NCBI GenBank assembly: GCA_014871385.1
Contig: CM026427.1
Span: forward strand, 1-64,000
Length of the DNA stretch: 64,000 bases
From: Ceratodon purpureus
Lineage: Eukaryota; Streptophyta; Bryopsida; Pseudoditrichales; Ditrichaceae
Direction of reading: 5' to 3'
The position numbers were made by a program, and so were the translations under genes. Positions 53,645 through 64,000 of the stretch are shown piece by piece (position 1 is the first letter of the stretch; each line of letters opens with the position of its first letter). Below the pieces are notes generated by a model. The model made no database searches. It worked only from the letters and a program-made list of their open reading frames with translations, and was not told where the DNA came from.

Positions 53645-54092
53645 ATGGCTTACCTTCGTGCAGATTCGCATTCTGTTCCGATTACGTTTCCTTTGGGTGT
53701 AGATGGGTGTGCTATGATCAGTTCTACCACTCTGAGTCTTCGCTTCCAGTACAGAGAGGAATCACTTCATGTAGAGGAGGAGATATTTGACGACATCAGT
53801 GGCGAACTCTCGCATGCAGTGGGTCAGTTATCTACCCAGAAGGAGTTTGGGACGTTTTGGTTGCTTAAACCAGGGAAGTACAGAGTCTACGGAATTACGG
53901 AGTCTATCTTAGGTGCTTCTACTGAATTGCTTACCCCCCGATCGTCCACAACAGTTTGCATCAATTCTGATCCGCCGTTGAGGAAAGTGAAGACCGAGCC
54001 AGGACTTCAAACCATCTTTGAGTTGAGTGATTCTGATAGTGAAAACGTACTTGAGACGACAGTACTCCCTGAGGTGAAGGAGGGGAAAGTTC
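53645..54092 (+). pseudogene. N-terminal part of a SWIM MULE-like transposase, cut by element B
   Basis: ATG at 53645. About 149 codons align with the N-terminus of the element A transposase (REESLHVEEEIFDD versus REDSISIEEEIFDD, then GKYRVYG and STELLTPR). The frame runs into the element B terminus at 54093 and stops two codons later. It breaks at nearly the point where the other fragment (29711-33500) begins, so the two are plausibly halves of one gene. Confidence 0.75.
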
Positions 54093-54851
54093 GTACGTGA
54101 GCGGAGAGCGTAGAGCGGAGAGCGGTGAGCGCAGAATGGAGAGCACAGAATTGACAATTAGGAAAATTTTCAAAAGCAAAGTAGACCCTATAACCGTGGA
54201 GAATTACTAAATTAAGGCTTAATTTTGACACTTTTTTTAGAAAAAGAGTATATTACCGTGGAATTTAGGGTTATCTCTGGTAAGAATTTATTACGTTTGT
54301 TCTCTAAGATACAAATTAGGGCTGATGTCATGATGACGTCATGCATACATTCCTTTAGATTTGTCATGGGTGTAGGCAAGCTACAATGATCAGGCGTTGA
54401 GTTCTAGATCAAACAATTAATTCTTTCATAGGATTATGTAAATGCACAAGGAAAGAAACAAATTTCACAGAACATAAAGGAGGCAAGGTTTGAAAACTTC
54501 CTGGAATATTTCAAAATTCGTGTATAATATCTTGACTGCTGAAACCAAGATATACCTTGTCAGAGTCCTTGTCTTCATCGAAGATTACTCTCTCTTCCTA
54601 GGCAGCGAAGCATCTGAATTTGAGTGATAGAAGTAGGAGATTTTCAGCATGAAACAACACTTGGTAAGCTGGGTTCCAGAGAAGGAGGTCACTCTTGGTT
54701 TCTTGAGCTTGTCTCTAGGTGGCGTATTAGGATAGTCATACAGTCCTTGGCAGTCTGTGCTATATGCGAAGGTAGCGATGGAGTTCGGGGGGGTCAATCT
54801 GTAGGCTTGCGTGGAACGTTTTAAGACTACAACAATTTAGTGTGCTGCGCG

Positions 54852-55223
54852 ATGCCGAAGGTGTGTAATGCGAGATCAAGGAGGACGAGAGCGGCTGTAG
54901 GTTTGCCCCCAAAGGCACCGGCGAGTTATGAGGAGCTGCGGCCGTGGCTGTTGGAGGTGGAGCGCGCCAGGGAACGAGGCATGGACCTGCCACCGTTTAG
55001 GCACATCGGAAGCCTCCATGTTGGTGAAGGTGAATGGCGTTGGACAGTGCTTTGTACGAATGAGCTTCTCCGTATTATGGAGTTGTCCCTAATCCCGTAT
55101 CCCTTGCTATCGAACGTCGATGAGAATCCAGTTGTTCAGCTGCCCGAAGTGATCATATCGGATGGCGAAACTTGCTGGTTTGATATGGACAAGAGTTGGA
55201 CTGTATATCCTTCGAAGGATTAG
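54852..55223 (+). CDS. 123-residue protein of unknown function (element B)
   Basis: Mirror copy of the gene at 50726-51097, encoding the same protein from the ATG at 54852. The one substitution I found between the arms lies just upstream of this ATG (TGC here, TGT in the other copy, in the four-codon extension). Confidence 0.55.
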   Translation: MPKVCNARSRRTRAAVGLPPKAPASYEELRPWLLEVERARERGMDLPPFRHIGSLHVGEGEWRWTVLCTNELLRIMELSLIPYPLLSNVDENPVVQLPEVIISDGETCWFDMDKSWTVYPSKD

Positions 55224-55737
55224 TACTGTGAAGTCTAGTGGGGTGTTTGAATACATTCCTTTAGATTTGGTCCCTTATCGGATCTACATACGAGTATTCC
55301 AGCACGATGGTTTTAGATAATATAGACGATTCTAGGAATAAGACAACTCGAAACCAACTAAAAGAAATGGTCTTAGAAGTTCGTAGAATATTTCAGAGTT
55401 CGTGTAGAATAATGGAGTAGCAGAAACCAAGATGTACACCAAGTCAAGAATAGATAACATGCCTATGGAAATATGGGATTTTGAATGAGTAAAATATAAT
55501 TAACAGCACAATATTATATTTGAGCCTTTCTTTTGTAACATTTCATTCTTCATATTATATTTTGAGCATTACAGTTGTGACATTTCATCCTTTACAAACA
55601 CGGAGACAAAATGGAAATGAGAATCATAACAAGTTTAGGTTTAGGGTAGTAGAGTAGACGAAGGATTACCCAAAGAACTCCAATTAAATCAAATCAAAGC
55701 AAATGAAAACAATGAAAGACCGAAGCCTCCTTCAAAC
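55224..55737. other. Convergent intergenic region (element B)
   Basis: Mirror of 50212-50725; nothing additional recognised. Confidence 0.55.
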
Positions 55738-58700
55738 TCAGAAAATGCTACCATCGCTACTTCCACTCTCAGAACTAGATGACTCTGAATCTCCTTCTAC
55801 CGCCTCATCATCGACAAATAGAAGGGCCCTGGGATCAAAAGTAGTTGGCCGACTAGGAACATATGTCAGGGCTCCAGATTGAAACGCCTGTGCTAAGCCC
55901 TCTGCGTAATCCGGAAGTATGAAAGGCTGAATCGGGCTGGAATGAAGACGCCACGATGGAGTGGACACTGCTCTTGGCCCACGTGGCGGTGTTGCTGAAA
56001 CTACTCTGCAATAGAGAACCGACTGTGGTTAGATAGAGTACGTAAAGCTAGAAAGAGAAGTAACGATTGGATAATATGAACAAAAAATGAAAGACTTACA
56101 CCACTTGGAAGGTCTTGCTCTCTTAGGAGGCGCTTCGCCTGCTGCTGCCGGCCTTGGATGTTTAGGAGGACCCATGGCTGATGGTTTGAGAAGGGCGTTG
56201 AATATGGCTTCGTCCTCCTCAAAAGCGAGAATGTGACGACCAACAGCCTGGGCGGCCTTGATGGAGGCCCCTGAAACTCGAAGAGAAACAAAGAAATGAG
56301 AAACTCTGGAAAAAACGAGAGGAAAAATGAAGCAGAGATATGTAAGAAGAGTTACCTGTCCCAGCATTCCAGTCAACAACTATGTCGCCGGGCTTGGACA
56401 GCTCCTCAATGATGCTCTGCATCATCTCAGGGGATTTCTCCCTTGGGCCTCTCCACGGCACCTCCCCATTCATGAGCTGAGATTCCGCATCGGTGAAGTT
56501 GAAAATGGCATCACTCTTGGTAATGTTGAGGAGCCCATGTATCAAGTCTTCCTTCTTCGTCTGGAAGGAGAAAGTACTGCCACTACGAATGTAGACGCGA
56601 ATCCAGAATCGCATAGTCTGCAGTCAAGCACAAGTAGTGAGTAAAATGAAGCGGAAGGGTTATTAGAAAGCGAAGAGAAGGGCATGTTTAGGAAAAGTAC
56701 CAAGTTCTCGGGGTTCGTAGGAGAAGTCAGGCCGAGGACATTGACACCCCACCAGTCCTTGAACAGCACGTATCCACCAGCAGCAGCTTCTTCCTCGATA
56801 TCCTTAGCCAGCTTCTGATCAGTGTTGTAGATGAGGCAGAGGGCACCATCTTTCTGCAGGAAATCATCTGCAAAATGGAAGATGTCGTACAAATAATCCC
56901 TGTAGCGAGAGTTCCAAGGCGGAATACTCGTGGGAGGAACGGAAACGGATGGGACGGGAAGATTCTCAGGAATGTCGGCAATGATCAAGTCGACTCCCAG
57001 ATGGTTCTCTTCTTTGCACCGGTCCGGAACTTCGTTTTCGCGGCCTGCTCCAAACTTGAGCAAACAAGAAAGGAGAGTTAGTAACTACATAGTGAGTAGA
57101 GGTGGCAGAATCCATTAAATGTCGAAATACATGAACAAACCTTGCGAATAAAGTCTTGAGTCTTGATCCAATCCGGGTCGCCACCTTTGCTCTCCTGTCT
57201 CCTATTTCGCCGTAACAAGGAATCCACGGATGAGTTGAAGACGGAAACATGTGTGGAAATCGAAGCTCCAGCGGAAGAAGTTGGTTGAGGATATAGTTTG
57301 GCCTTCCTCTGCTCAATGAGACTTCGCGTGACTGCAGAAGCACCAATGGATGAAGGCGCATTCGCTGTGTTCGACGTTGGCATTGGGACGTCTACAGTTG
57401 GAGAAGCGTTGCCCGTCTCCTTCCCTGGTGAGGAAGACTCAGCCCCAGTATCTTGTGAGGTCTGTGACTTTGAACCCAGTGTTCGCAGTCGCCGAGCTCT
57501 CCCTTTCTTCGGTTGAGGTGCAGATGATTGACTTTGATGTTCTTCGTCTTCTTCAGAACCGTCGTTGGAGTCTTCGACTACTGGCGCTCGAAGATCAAGT
57601 GATGATTTCACATCGGCCTCAGAATCGACTGTAAAACCACGGAGGCAATCTAGATACCAACATCCTGCCTCCAAGTGGGGAGCTTTGTACCTCTTCAATT
57701 GCTGAGCAGAGTAGATACACTCGTCCGTGCCTCTCTGGATCCATAAAGGAAAGTACTTCGGGAGTTGGTGGACAGTGACGGCTCCTTTGGGAAGAAGCTC
57801 TCTCTTGAAGTACCTAATGTGGGCCAATTTTAAAATACTTAGTATGTGGGAGAGACGAAACGCAGGATTCGAAATGCACACATGTTTGAGAAAAGATTCA
57901 TACCGGTAAATGACTCGCTTGACAACATCTACCGTTCCAGGGAATTTCGTGAAAATCGACTTCTTATCAAAAGTCTTCTTCGCCTTGGATCCAAGGAATG
58001 CCGGGAATGCTCTGTCCCAAAGCAGAATACGCCAGCTCTCCACGTAATCGCCTGGTCGCTGAACATCAGGGGAGGCATTCCAATTGATGTCCAGCTCCTC
58101 AGACTTACACATGTTCTCGAACTCTTGGATGACCGCTTCTTCCAACTACAAGAGACAGTCAGGAGAATTAGACTACAACTATCAAAGTGATACAATGACA
58201 AAGACATTATCAGTTTTGGAAATAAGGGAGCATACCCCTGCCCAGAATGTAGCCCTGTTTAGCCAACGGTCGAGGTCAGCTTCCTTGAACTCCGGTGGTG
58301 GGAACCTGTAAGACTGCCTTGAAGTCGGAGAGGAGTTCCACCACCTCAACCAACGAGCTTTGTACTTGGGTTCCACTGCCGCCGGCACAATCTTCTGCAG
58401 CTTGTCCAATGTCATCTCAGGTTTGTTGAGATCGCTGAAGTGGCGGTTAATCTGCATTTAGAACACAACTGTTAGCATTATGAAATGAAGATATCATAGG
58501 AGATAAGAACAAAATAGCTTAAGATGAAGTGATTAAGGATTCACCTCGGCAAGGAAGTCGTCACCATTTTTGGGATTCGCAATGGCCAAGTACTTGGTGA
58601 AGTCTTTCTTCTTGACGGCCTCAATGTAGTTGTTTGACGCTGTCGTCATCGCATCCCACACTCCAGATCCAGATTGATCGTCTATTGGCGTGTTCTCCTT

Positions 58701-60508
58701 GTAGGCTCTTGCGGCCTGATCCGAGGCGACTGCAATCTCTCTCTGTACATGGATATACATTATATTAAAATCAATGTACAAACCACTTGAAATGCATTAC
58801 TTAAAGTATATGGATCAGACGAATGTACTTGCTGAGTCATGGTATAAATTCTTACTCGGTATAGGAACGCAATGAAAACCTTTGTTGTCAAGGTGAACCA
58901 TCGGTCCTTTGCGTGTTTATTCTGCACACAGATTTCAAACTCTTCGGGGCTTAGAAGATCTTTGAATTCTTCTAACTTCATGACACCGAAAGAGCGGATG
59001 CGGAATAACTTCGCTGGAAGATTACTCTTCACATGGTCATTCTCAGTAGACCTGTGGACAAAATAAACAGTTTAGAAAACACATCATAATAGAAGGATGA
59101 TCCGAAATCAAAATTGAAAAAATGTTCCATCAAAATTCTTACCAGTTGATGTCGTGCATGGCATGGAGAAGATTGCCCACTTGGCCGCGGGGGTCCAATA
59201 TGATGCAATGCACGGAGATGTGCCAAGCTGGGTCGTCGGCATGATGCTTGTTGATGTGCCGTAACCAAGCTGAAAGGCGATGGTTACCTTCCCATACAAA
59301 AAACATTTTGCCACTGAATTGATTGAGGTCATCGTCTAAACCTAGGTCGGCTTCGAAGGCTTCGTTAGCCCTACGCCAGCACGGGCTCCACTTTGCCTTC
59401 ACTTCCTCCGTGACATCCATTGACACCTCTTCAGTGTTGAACATGGAAATGTACATCACGCGGTCCCCATCTCTGTAGCCCTTCACGAACTCCCTCTCCA
59501 GATGTTGCACGCCCATTTCGCCAACCGGTCTGACTTTTGCCATTGCGACCATTCTACACAATGGGACCAGCAGGCGAGACTTCCTCAAGGGCTGAATACG
59601 AACGGCATTGATGACGTTGATGGAGTCAACTTTATGCTGTGTTCGATGAAGCAGTTCCCCTTCAACAGCGTCTTTCAAGTCCAAAGGCTTTGATGATGAT
59701 GGCAACACGTCCTGTGTTTGCGTCAACTCGGGTACCTGCCGTAAGCAATGGAAATGAACAATCAAACACAATAATGTAGATACTGAGAAATGGAATTTAC
59801 CAATCACATAGAGCTTTTCTCATAAATGAAAGAGTAAAAAAAAACATCTCAAATTTCATCTATAGCACCAAGAATCAAGGCCGTGCCACTCTACGAGGAG
59901 CTCTTCCATAGTACTGTCTAGCCTCTCTACTATTCCAATGATGGCGCCTCCTCCAAAATCGCCTGGTCTGACGGCAAGCGCTGGGCAGTATTGCCGGAAG
60001 GGCAAACACTACATGGGCTGGCCTCCTCAACACCAAAGGTGAAACTGGGGGATTAGGCGAAGACGGCGGTGTGCCAAGACGTGGCGAGGAGGGCATGTAC
60101 ACTGGAGAGGTGGGCATGTACACAGGAGAGGTGGGCTCAAATACAGGCGAAGTAGGCATGTACTGGGGTGACTGGACCTCGAAAGGTCCAGTGTCTACAC
60201 CCAAAGGAATGGCTAAATCACAGGTACAAAGACGCTCATCCTCTGGGTCTGACAGGTCTGAAAGGTTTATGACAGAGATTGGAGAATTGACAGACATGTC
60301 GGGAGCATCAGAGCCTACCTGCAAGTAAAAGGCAAATGAGGAAATATGAGCTTTCTAATCATTTGAAAGATCTTTCAAATGCTCAACTTCAATTATTTAG
60401 GATAATAGAACATGTGAATTTCAAAAATGAAAACATCAGAAACAATACCTCAGTCTCCTCAGGCCCCTTGCTTTCACTCTCGGTCCCGTTGTTCTGCTGA
60501 GAAGTATC
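55738..60508 (-). CDS. ParB-like plus methyltransferase-like gene, element B copy (5' part outside window)
   Basis: Mirror exons on the minus strand: 60508-60449, 59735-59143, 59051-58856, 58742-58545, 58451-58236, 58145-57904, 57813-57141, 57054-56701, 56617-56356, 56270-56100 and 55994-55738. The encoded residues match the element A copy in every frame I compared. Exons 1 and 2 should lie beyond 64000, upstream of the satellite intron. The DIPE and NAGTG motifs are unchanged, so the altered catalytic motif is fixed in both copies. Confidence 0.65.
59875..60318 (-). CDS. Alternative CTD-like terminal exon, element B copy
   Basis: Mirror of 45631-46074, open in phase 0 with the same four heptads and Arg-rich tail. 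Confidence 0.55.
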   Translation of the reverse strand, partial: VGSDAPDMSVNSPISVINLSDLSDPEDERLCTCDLAIPLGVDTGPFEVQSPQYMPTSPVFEPTSPVYMPTSPVYMPSSPRLGTPPSSPNPPVSPLVLRRPAHVVFALPAILPSACRQTRRFWRRRHHWNSREARQYYGRAPRRVARP

Positions 60509-60619
60509 CTGTAATTCACAAAAAAGGCACTAATGTCAATGATTAGAATTATTCTCACCCCTGTAGATAGGTTCTCATCTATATGCACAAATGATCACAC
60601 ATATATACAAGCACGACAT

Positions 60620-63600
60620 CCTAAAAAAAAATGTGAGCCGCAAGCCTCATGGGAGGCTCATAGCCTCCTCAGCCGCGGCTCTTCAATCCAAATGCAGAGC
60701 ACATACAACAAGCAGTAAGCCCCAAGCTTCCTCGGAGGCATAGAGCCTCCTCGGCCGGGGCTCAGTTAGAGGGCTCGCAGCACTGGTGTCTGCTCCGAAA
60801 GCAGGCACCAGGCTGCTTGCCACGAAATGGAAATAAAAAAAAAATGTGAGCCGCAAGCCTCATGGGAGGCTCCTAGCCTCCTCAGCCGCGGCTCTTCAAT
60901 CCAAATGCAGAGCACATACAACAAGCAGTAAGCCCCAAGCCTCCTCGGAGGCATAGAGCCTCCTCGGCCGGGGCTCAGTTAGAGGGCTCGCAGCACTGGT
61001 GTCTGCTCCGAAAGCAGGCACCAGGCTGCTTGCCACGAAATGGAAATAAAAAAAAAATGTGAGCCGCAAGCCTCATGGGAGGCTCCTAGCCTCCTCAGCC
61101 GCGGCTCTTCAATCCAAATGCAGAGCACATACAACAAGCAGTAAGCCCCAAGCTTCCTCGGAGGCAAAGAGCCTCCTCGGCCGGGGCTCAGTTAGAGGGC
61201 TCGCAGCACTGGTGTCTGCTCCGAAAGCAGGCACCAGGCTGCTTGCCACGAAATGGAAATAAAAAACAAATGTGAGCCGCAAGCCTCATGGGAGGCTCCT
61301 AGCCTCCTCAGCCGCGGCTCTTCAATCCAAATGCAGAGCACATACAACAAGCAGTAAGCCCCAAGCTTCCTCGGAGGCAAAGAGCCTCCTCGGCCGGGGC
61401 TCAGTTAGAGGGCTCGCAGCACTGGTGTCTGCTCCGAAAGCAGGCACCAGGCTGCTTGCCACGAAATGGAAATAAAAAAAAAATGTGAGCCGCAAGCCTC
61501 ATGGGAGGCTCCTAGCCTCCTCAGCCGCGGCTCTTCAATCCAAATGCAGAGCACATACAACAAGCAGTAAGCCCCAAGCCTCCTCGGAGGCATAGAGCCT
61601 CCTCGGCCGGGGCTCAGTTAGAGGGCTCGCAGCACTGGTGTCTGCTCCGAAAGCAGGCACCAGGCTGCTTGCCACGAAATGGAAATAAAAAAAAAATGTG
61701 AGCCGCAAGCCTCATGGGAGGCTCCTAGCCTCCTCAGCCGCGGCTCTTCAATCCAAATGCAGAGCACATACAACAAGCAGTAAGCCCCAAGCTTCCTCGG
61801 AGGCAAAGAGCCTCCTCGGCCGGGGCTCAGTTAGAGGGCTCGCAGCACTGGTGTCTGCTCCGAAAGCAGGCACCAGGCTGCTTGCCACGAAATGGAAATA
61901 AAAAACAAATGTGAGCCGCAAGCCTCATGGGAGGCTCCTAGCCTCCTCAGCCGCGGCTCTTCAATCCAAATGCAGAGCACATACAACAAGCAGTAAGCCC
62001 CAAGCTTCCTCGGAGGCAAAGAGCCTCCTCGGCCGGGGCTCAGTTAGAGGGCTCGCAGCACTGGTGTCTGCTCCGAAAGCAGGCACCAGGCTGCTTGCCA
62101 CGAAATGGAAATAAAAAAAAAATGTGAGCCGCAAGCCTCATGGGAGGCTCCTAGCCTCCTCAGCCGCGGCTCTTCAATCCAAATGCAGAGCACATACAAC
62201 AAGCAGTAAGCCCCAAGCTTCCTCGGAGGCAAAGAGCCTCCTCGGCCGGGGCTCAGTTAGAGGGCTCGCAGCACTGGTGTCTGCTCCGAAAGCAGGCACC
62301 AGGCTGCTTGCCACGAAATGGAAATAAAAAACAAATGTGAGCCGCAAGCCTCATGGGAGGCTCCTAGCCTCCTCAGCCGCGGCTCTTCAATCCAAATGCA
62401 GAGCACATACAACAAGCAGTAAGCCCCAAGCTTCCTCGGAGGCAAAGAGCCTCCTCGGCCGGGGCTCAGTTAGAGGGCTCGCAGCACTGGTGTCTGCTCC
62501 GAAAGCAGGCACCAGGCTGCTTGCCACGAAATGGAAATAAAAAAAAAATGTGAGCCGCAAGCCTCATGGGAGGCTCCTAGCCTTCTCAGCCGCGGCTCTT
62601 CAATCCAAATGCAGAGCACATACAACAAGCAGTAAGCCCCAAGCCTCCTCGGAGGCATAGAGCCTCCTCGGCCGGGGCTCAGTTAGAGGGCTCGCAGCAC
62701 TGGTGTCTGCTCCGAAAGCAGGCACCAGGCTGCTTGCCACGAAATGGAAATAAAAAAAAAATGTGAGCCGCAAGCCTCATGGGAGGCTCATAGCCTCCTC
62801 AGCCGCGGCTCTTCAATCCAAATGCAGAGCACATACAACAAGCAGTAAGCCCCAAGCCTCCTCGGAGGCATAGAGCCTCCTCGGCCGGGGCTCAGTTAGA
62901 GGGCTCGCAGCACTGGTGTCTGCTCCGAAAGCAGGCACCAGGCTGCTTGCCACGAAATGGAAATAAAAAACAAATGTGAGCCGCAAGCCTCATGGGAGGC
63001 TCCTAGCCTCCTCAGCCGCGGCTCTTCAATCCAAATGCAGAGCACATACAACAAGCAGTAAGCCCCAAGCTTCCTCGGAGGCAAAGAGCCTCCTCGGCCG
63101 GGGCTCAGTTAGAGGGCTCGCAGCACTGGTGTCTGCTCCGAAAGCAGGCACCAGGCTGCTTGCCACGAAATGGAAATAAAAAAAAAATGTGAGCCGCAAG
63201 CCTCATGGGAGGCTCCTAGCCTTCTCAGCCGCGGCTCTTCAATCCAAATGCAGAGCACATACAACAAGCAGTAAGCCCCAAGCCTCCTCGGAGGCATAGA
63301 GCCTCCTCGGCCGGGGCTCAGTTAGAGGGCTCGCAGCACTGGTGTCTGCTCCGAAAGCAGGCACCAGGCTGCTTGCCACGAAATGGAAATAAAAAAAAAA
63401 TGTGAGCCGCAAGCCTCATGGGAGGCTCCTAGCCTCCTCAGCCGCGGCTCTTCAATCCAAATGCAGAGCACATACAACAAGCAGTAAGCCCCAAGCCTCC
63501 TCGGAGGCATAGAGCCTCCTCGGCCGGGGCTCAGTTAGAGGGCTCGCAGCACTGGTGTCTGCTCCGAAAGCAGGCACCAGGCTGCTTGCCACGAAATGGA

Positions 63601-64000
63601 AATAAAAAAAAAATGTGAGCCGCAAGCCTCATGGGAGGCTCATAGCCTCCTCAGCCGCGGCTCTTCAATCCAAATGCAGAGCACATACAACAAGCAGTAA
63701 GCCCCAAGCCTCCTCGGAGGCATAGAGCCTCCTCGGCCGGGGCTCAGTTAGAGGGCTCGCAGCACTGGTGTCTGCTCCGAAAGCAGGCACCAGGCTGCTT
63801 GCCACGAAATGGAAATAAAAAAAAAATGTGAGCCGCAAGCCTCATGGGAGGCTCATAGCCTCCTCAGCCGCGGCTCTTCAATCCAAATGCAGAGCACATA
63901 CAACAAGCAGTAAGCCCCAAGCTTCCTCGGAGGCATAGAGCCTCCTCGGCCGGGGCTCAGTTAGAGGGCTCGCAGCACTGGTGTCTGCTCCGAAAGCAGG
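60620..64000 (-). repeat. 213 bp satellite array of element B (continues past the window)
   Basis: At least 15 units, all 213 bp as far as seen. Variants carrying AAAAAACAAATG in place of the longer A run, and GCAAAGAG in place of GCATAGAG, allow register comparison: the order from the inner edge differs from element A for the first units, then matches again with a 639 bp offset (62470 corresponds to 43930). Confidence 0.93.

Larger units (their letters stand above)
51870..54079. other. Unique spacer of the palindrome, remnant of element C
   Basis: 2,210 bp absent from either arm. It contains an exon-1-like frame on the minus strand (52268-51990), the small HAYAKVG gene (52792-53247, plus) and the N-terminal part of a SWIM transposase (53645-54092, plus). 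These gene types match those of element A but are diverged, so the spacer is the interior of a related, older element. Confidence 0.7.
41949..64000. repeat. Giant palindrome: inverted arms of at least 9.9 kb around a 2.2 kb spacer
   Basis: Position x in the left arm (41949-51869) matches the complement of 105949 minus x in the right arm (54080-64000) across all exons of two genes. The arms reach 13 bp past the transposon termini (GAACTTTCCCCTC), then diverge at 51870/54079. I found one substitution outside the satellite (near 51105). Inside the 213 bp arrays the register shifts by 639 bp, three units. The palindrome continues beyond the window. Confidence 0.92.
54093..64000 (-). mobile_element. 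Element B: inverted copy of element A, right part outside the window
   Basis: Starts with GTACGTGAGCGGAGAGCG at 54093 and mirrors element A inward through the 123-residue gene, the methyltransferase-like gene and the satellite array. The transposase, small gene and far terminus should lie beyond 64000 if B is complete. Subterminal motifs are at 54189-54200 and 54251-54262. Confidence 0.8.

Noticed and set aside
41949-64000. Palindrome as a simple assembly artefact
   Set aside because: A unique 2.2 kb spacer, a substitution between arms and a three-unit difference in the satellites argue against it, though only spanning reads can settle it.

Overview
The window is the left end of a eukaryotic chromosome. 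It opens with CCCTAAA repeats running inward from base 1, the Arabidopsis-type telomere. Together with GT-AG introns, phase-0 exons and a Ty3/gypsy element primed by a tRNA-Asp-like site, this points to a streptophyte (land plant or charophyte alga). The species cannot be fixed from sequence alone. No rRNA, tRNA or bacterial-type operon was seen.

Layout. 1-6325: telomere, then three copies of a 2,096 bp subtelomeric unit separated by interstitial telomere repeats. 6326-8340: GT-rich minisatellite and decayed subtelomeric copies. 8340-10670: AT-rich DNA with no convincing gene. 11073-14280: a gene read as two in-frame halves separated by one TAG, encoding a basic N-terminus, a 'PILY...VNW' domain, a coiled coil and a RING-like finger; its intron carries 124 bp tandem repeats. 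14909-28276: a complete, very young Ty3/gypsy retrotransposon on the minus strand, with 5 bp target duplication CCAAG. Its LTRs are about 3.65 kb and each contains an intact 731-codon gene. Gag and pol share one frame separated by UGA-CGG, followed by a 9 bp stem.

28508-64000 is a nest of large DNA transposons sharing the terminal sequence GTACGTGAGCGGAGAGCG. Element A (33506-51856, 18.35 kb) is complete from end to end. It carries a small acidic/basic protein gene (34802-35254), a 1,190-residue MULE-like transposase with SWIM finger (39187-35509, minus), a 13-14 exon gene for a ParB-like plus DNA-methyltransferase-like protein (39824-50211, plus), and a 123-residue protein of unknown function (51097-50726, minus). 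The methyltransferase gene has a 4.6 kb intron filled with a 213 bp satellite. Element B (54093 to beyond the window) is an inverted, nearly identical copy, so 41949-51869 and 54080-64000 form a giant palindrome around a 2.2 kb spacer. The spacer and 28508-33505 look like two pieces of an older related element (C): its transposase is split, with the C-terminal part left of A and the N-terminal part in the spacer next to B.

The candidate new system is this transposon family. Its transposase is co-mobilised with a eukaryotic-spliced, prokaryote-like ParB/methyltransferase fusion whose catalytic motif is altered, an alternative exon resembling the RNA polymerase II C-terminal heptads, and a structured intronic satellite. 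A role in countering or steering host chromatin silencing is inference. Exon models were built by hand from splice signals and reading frame and have no transcript support.
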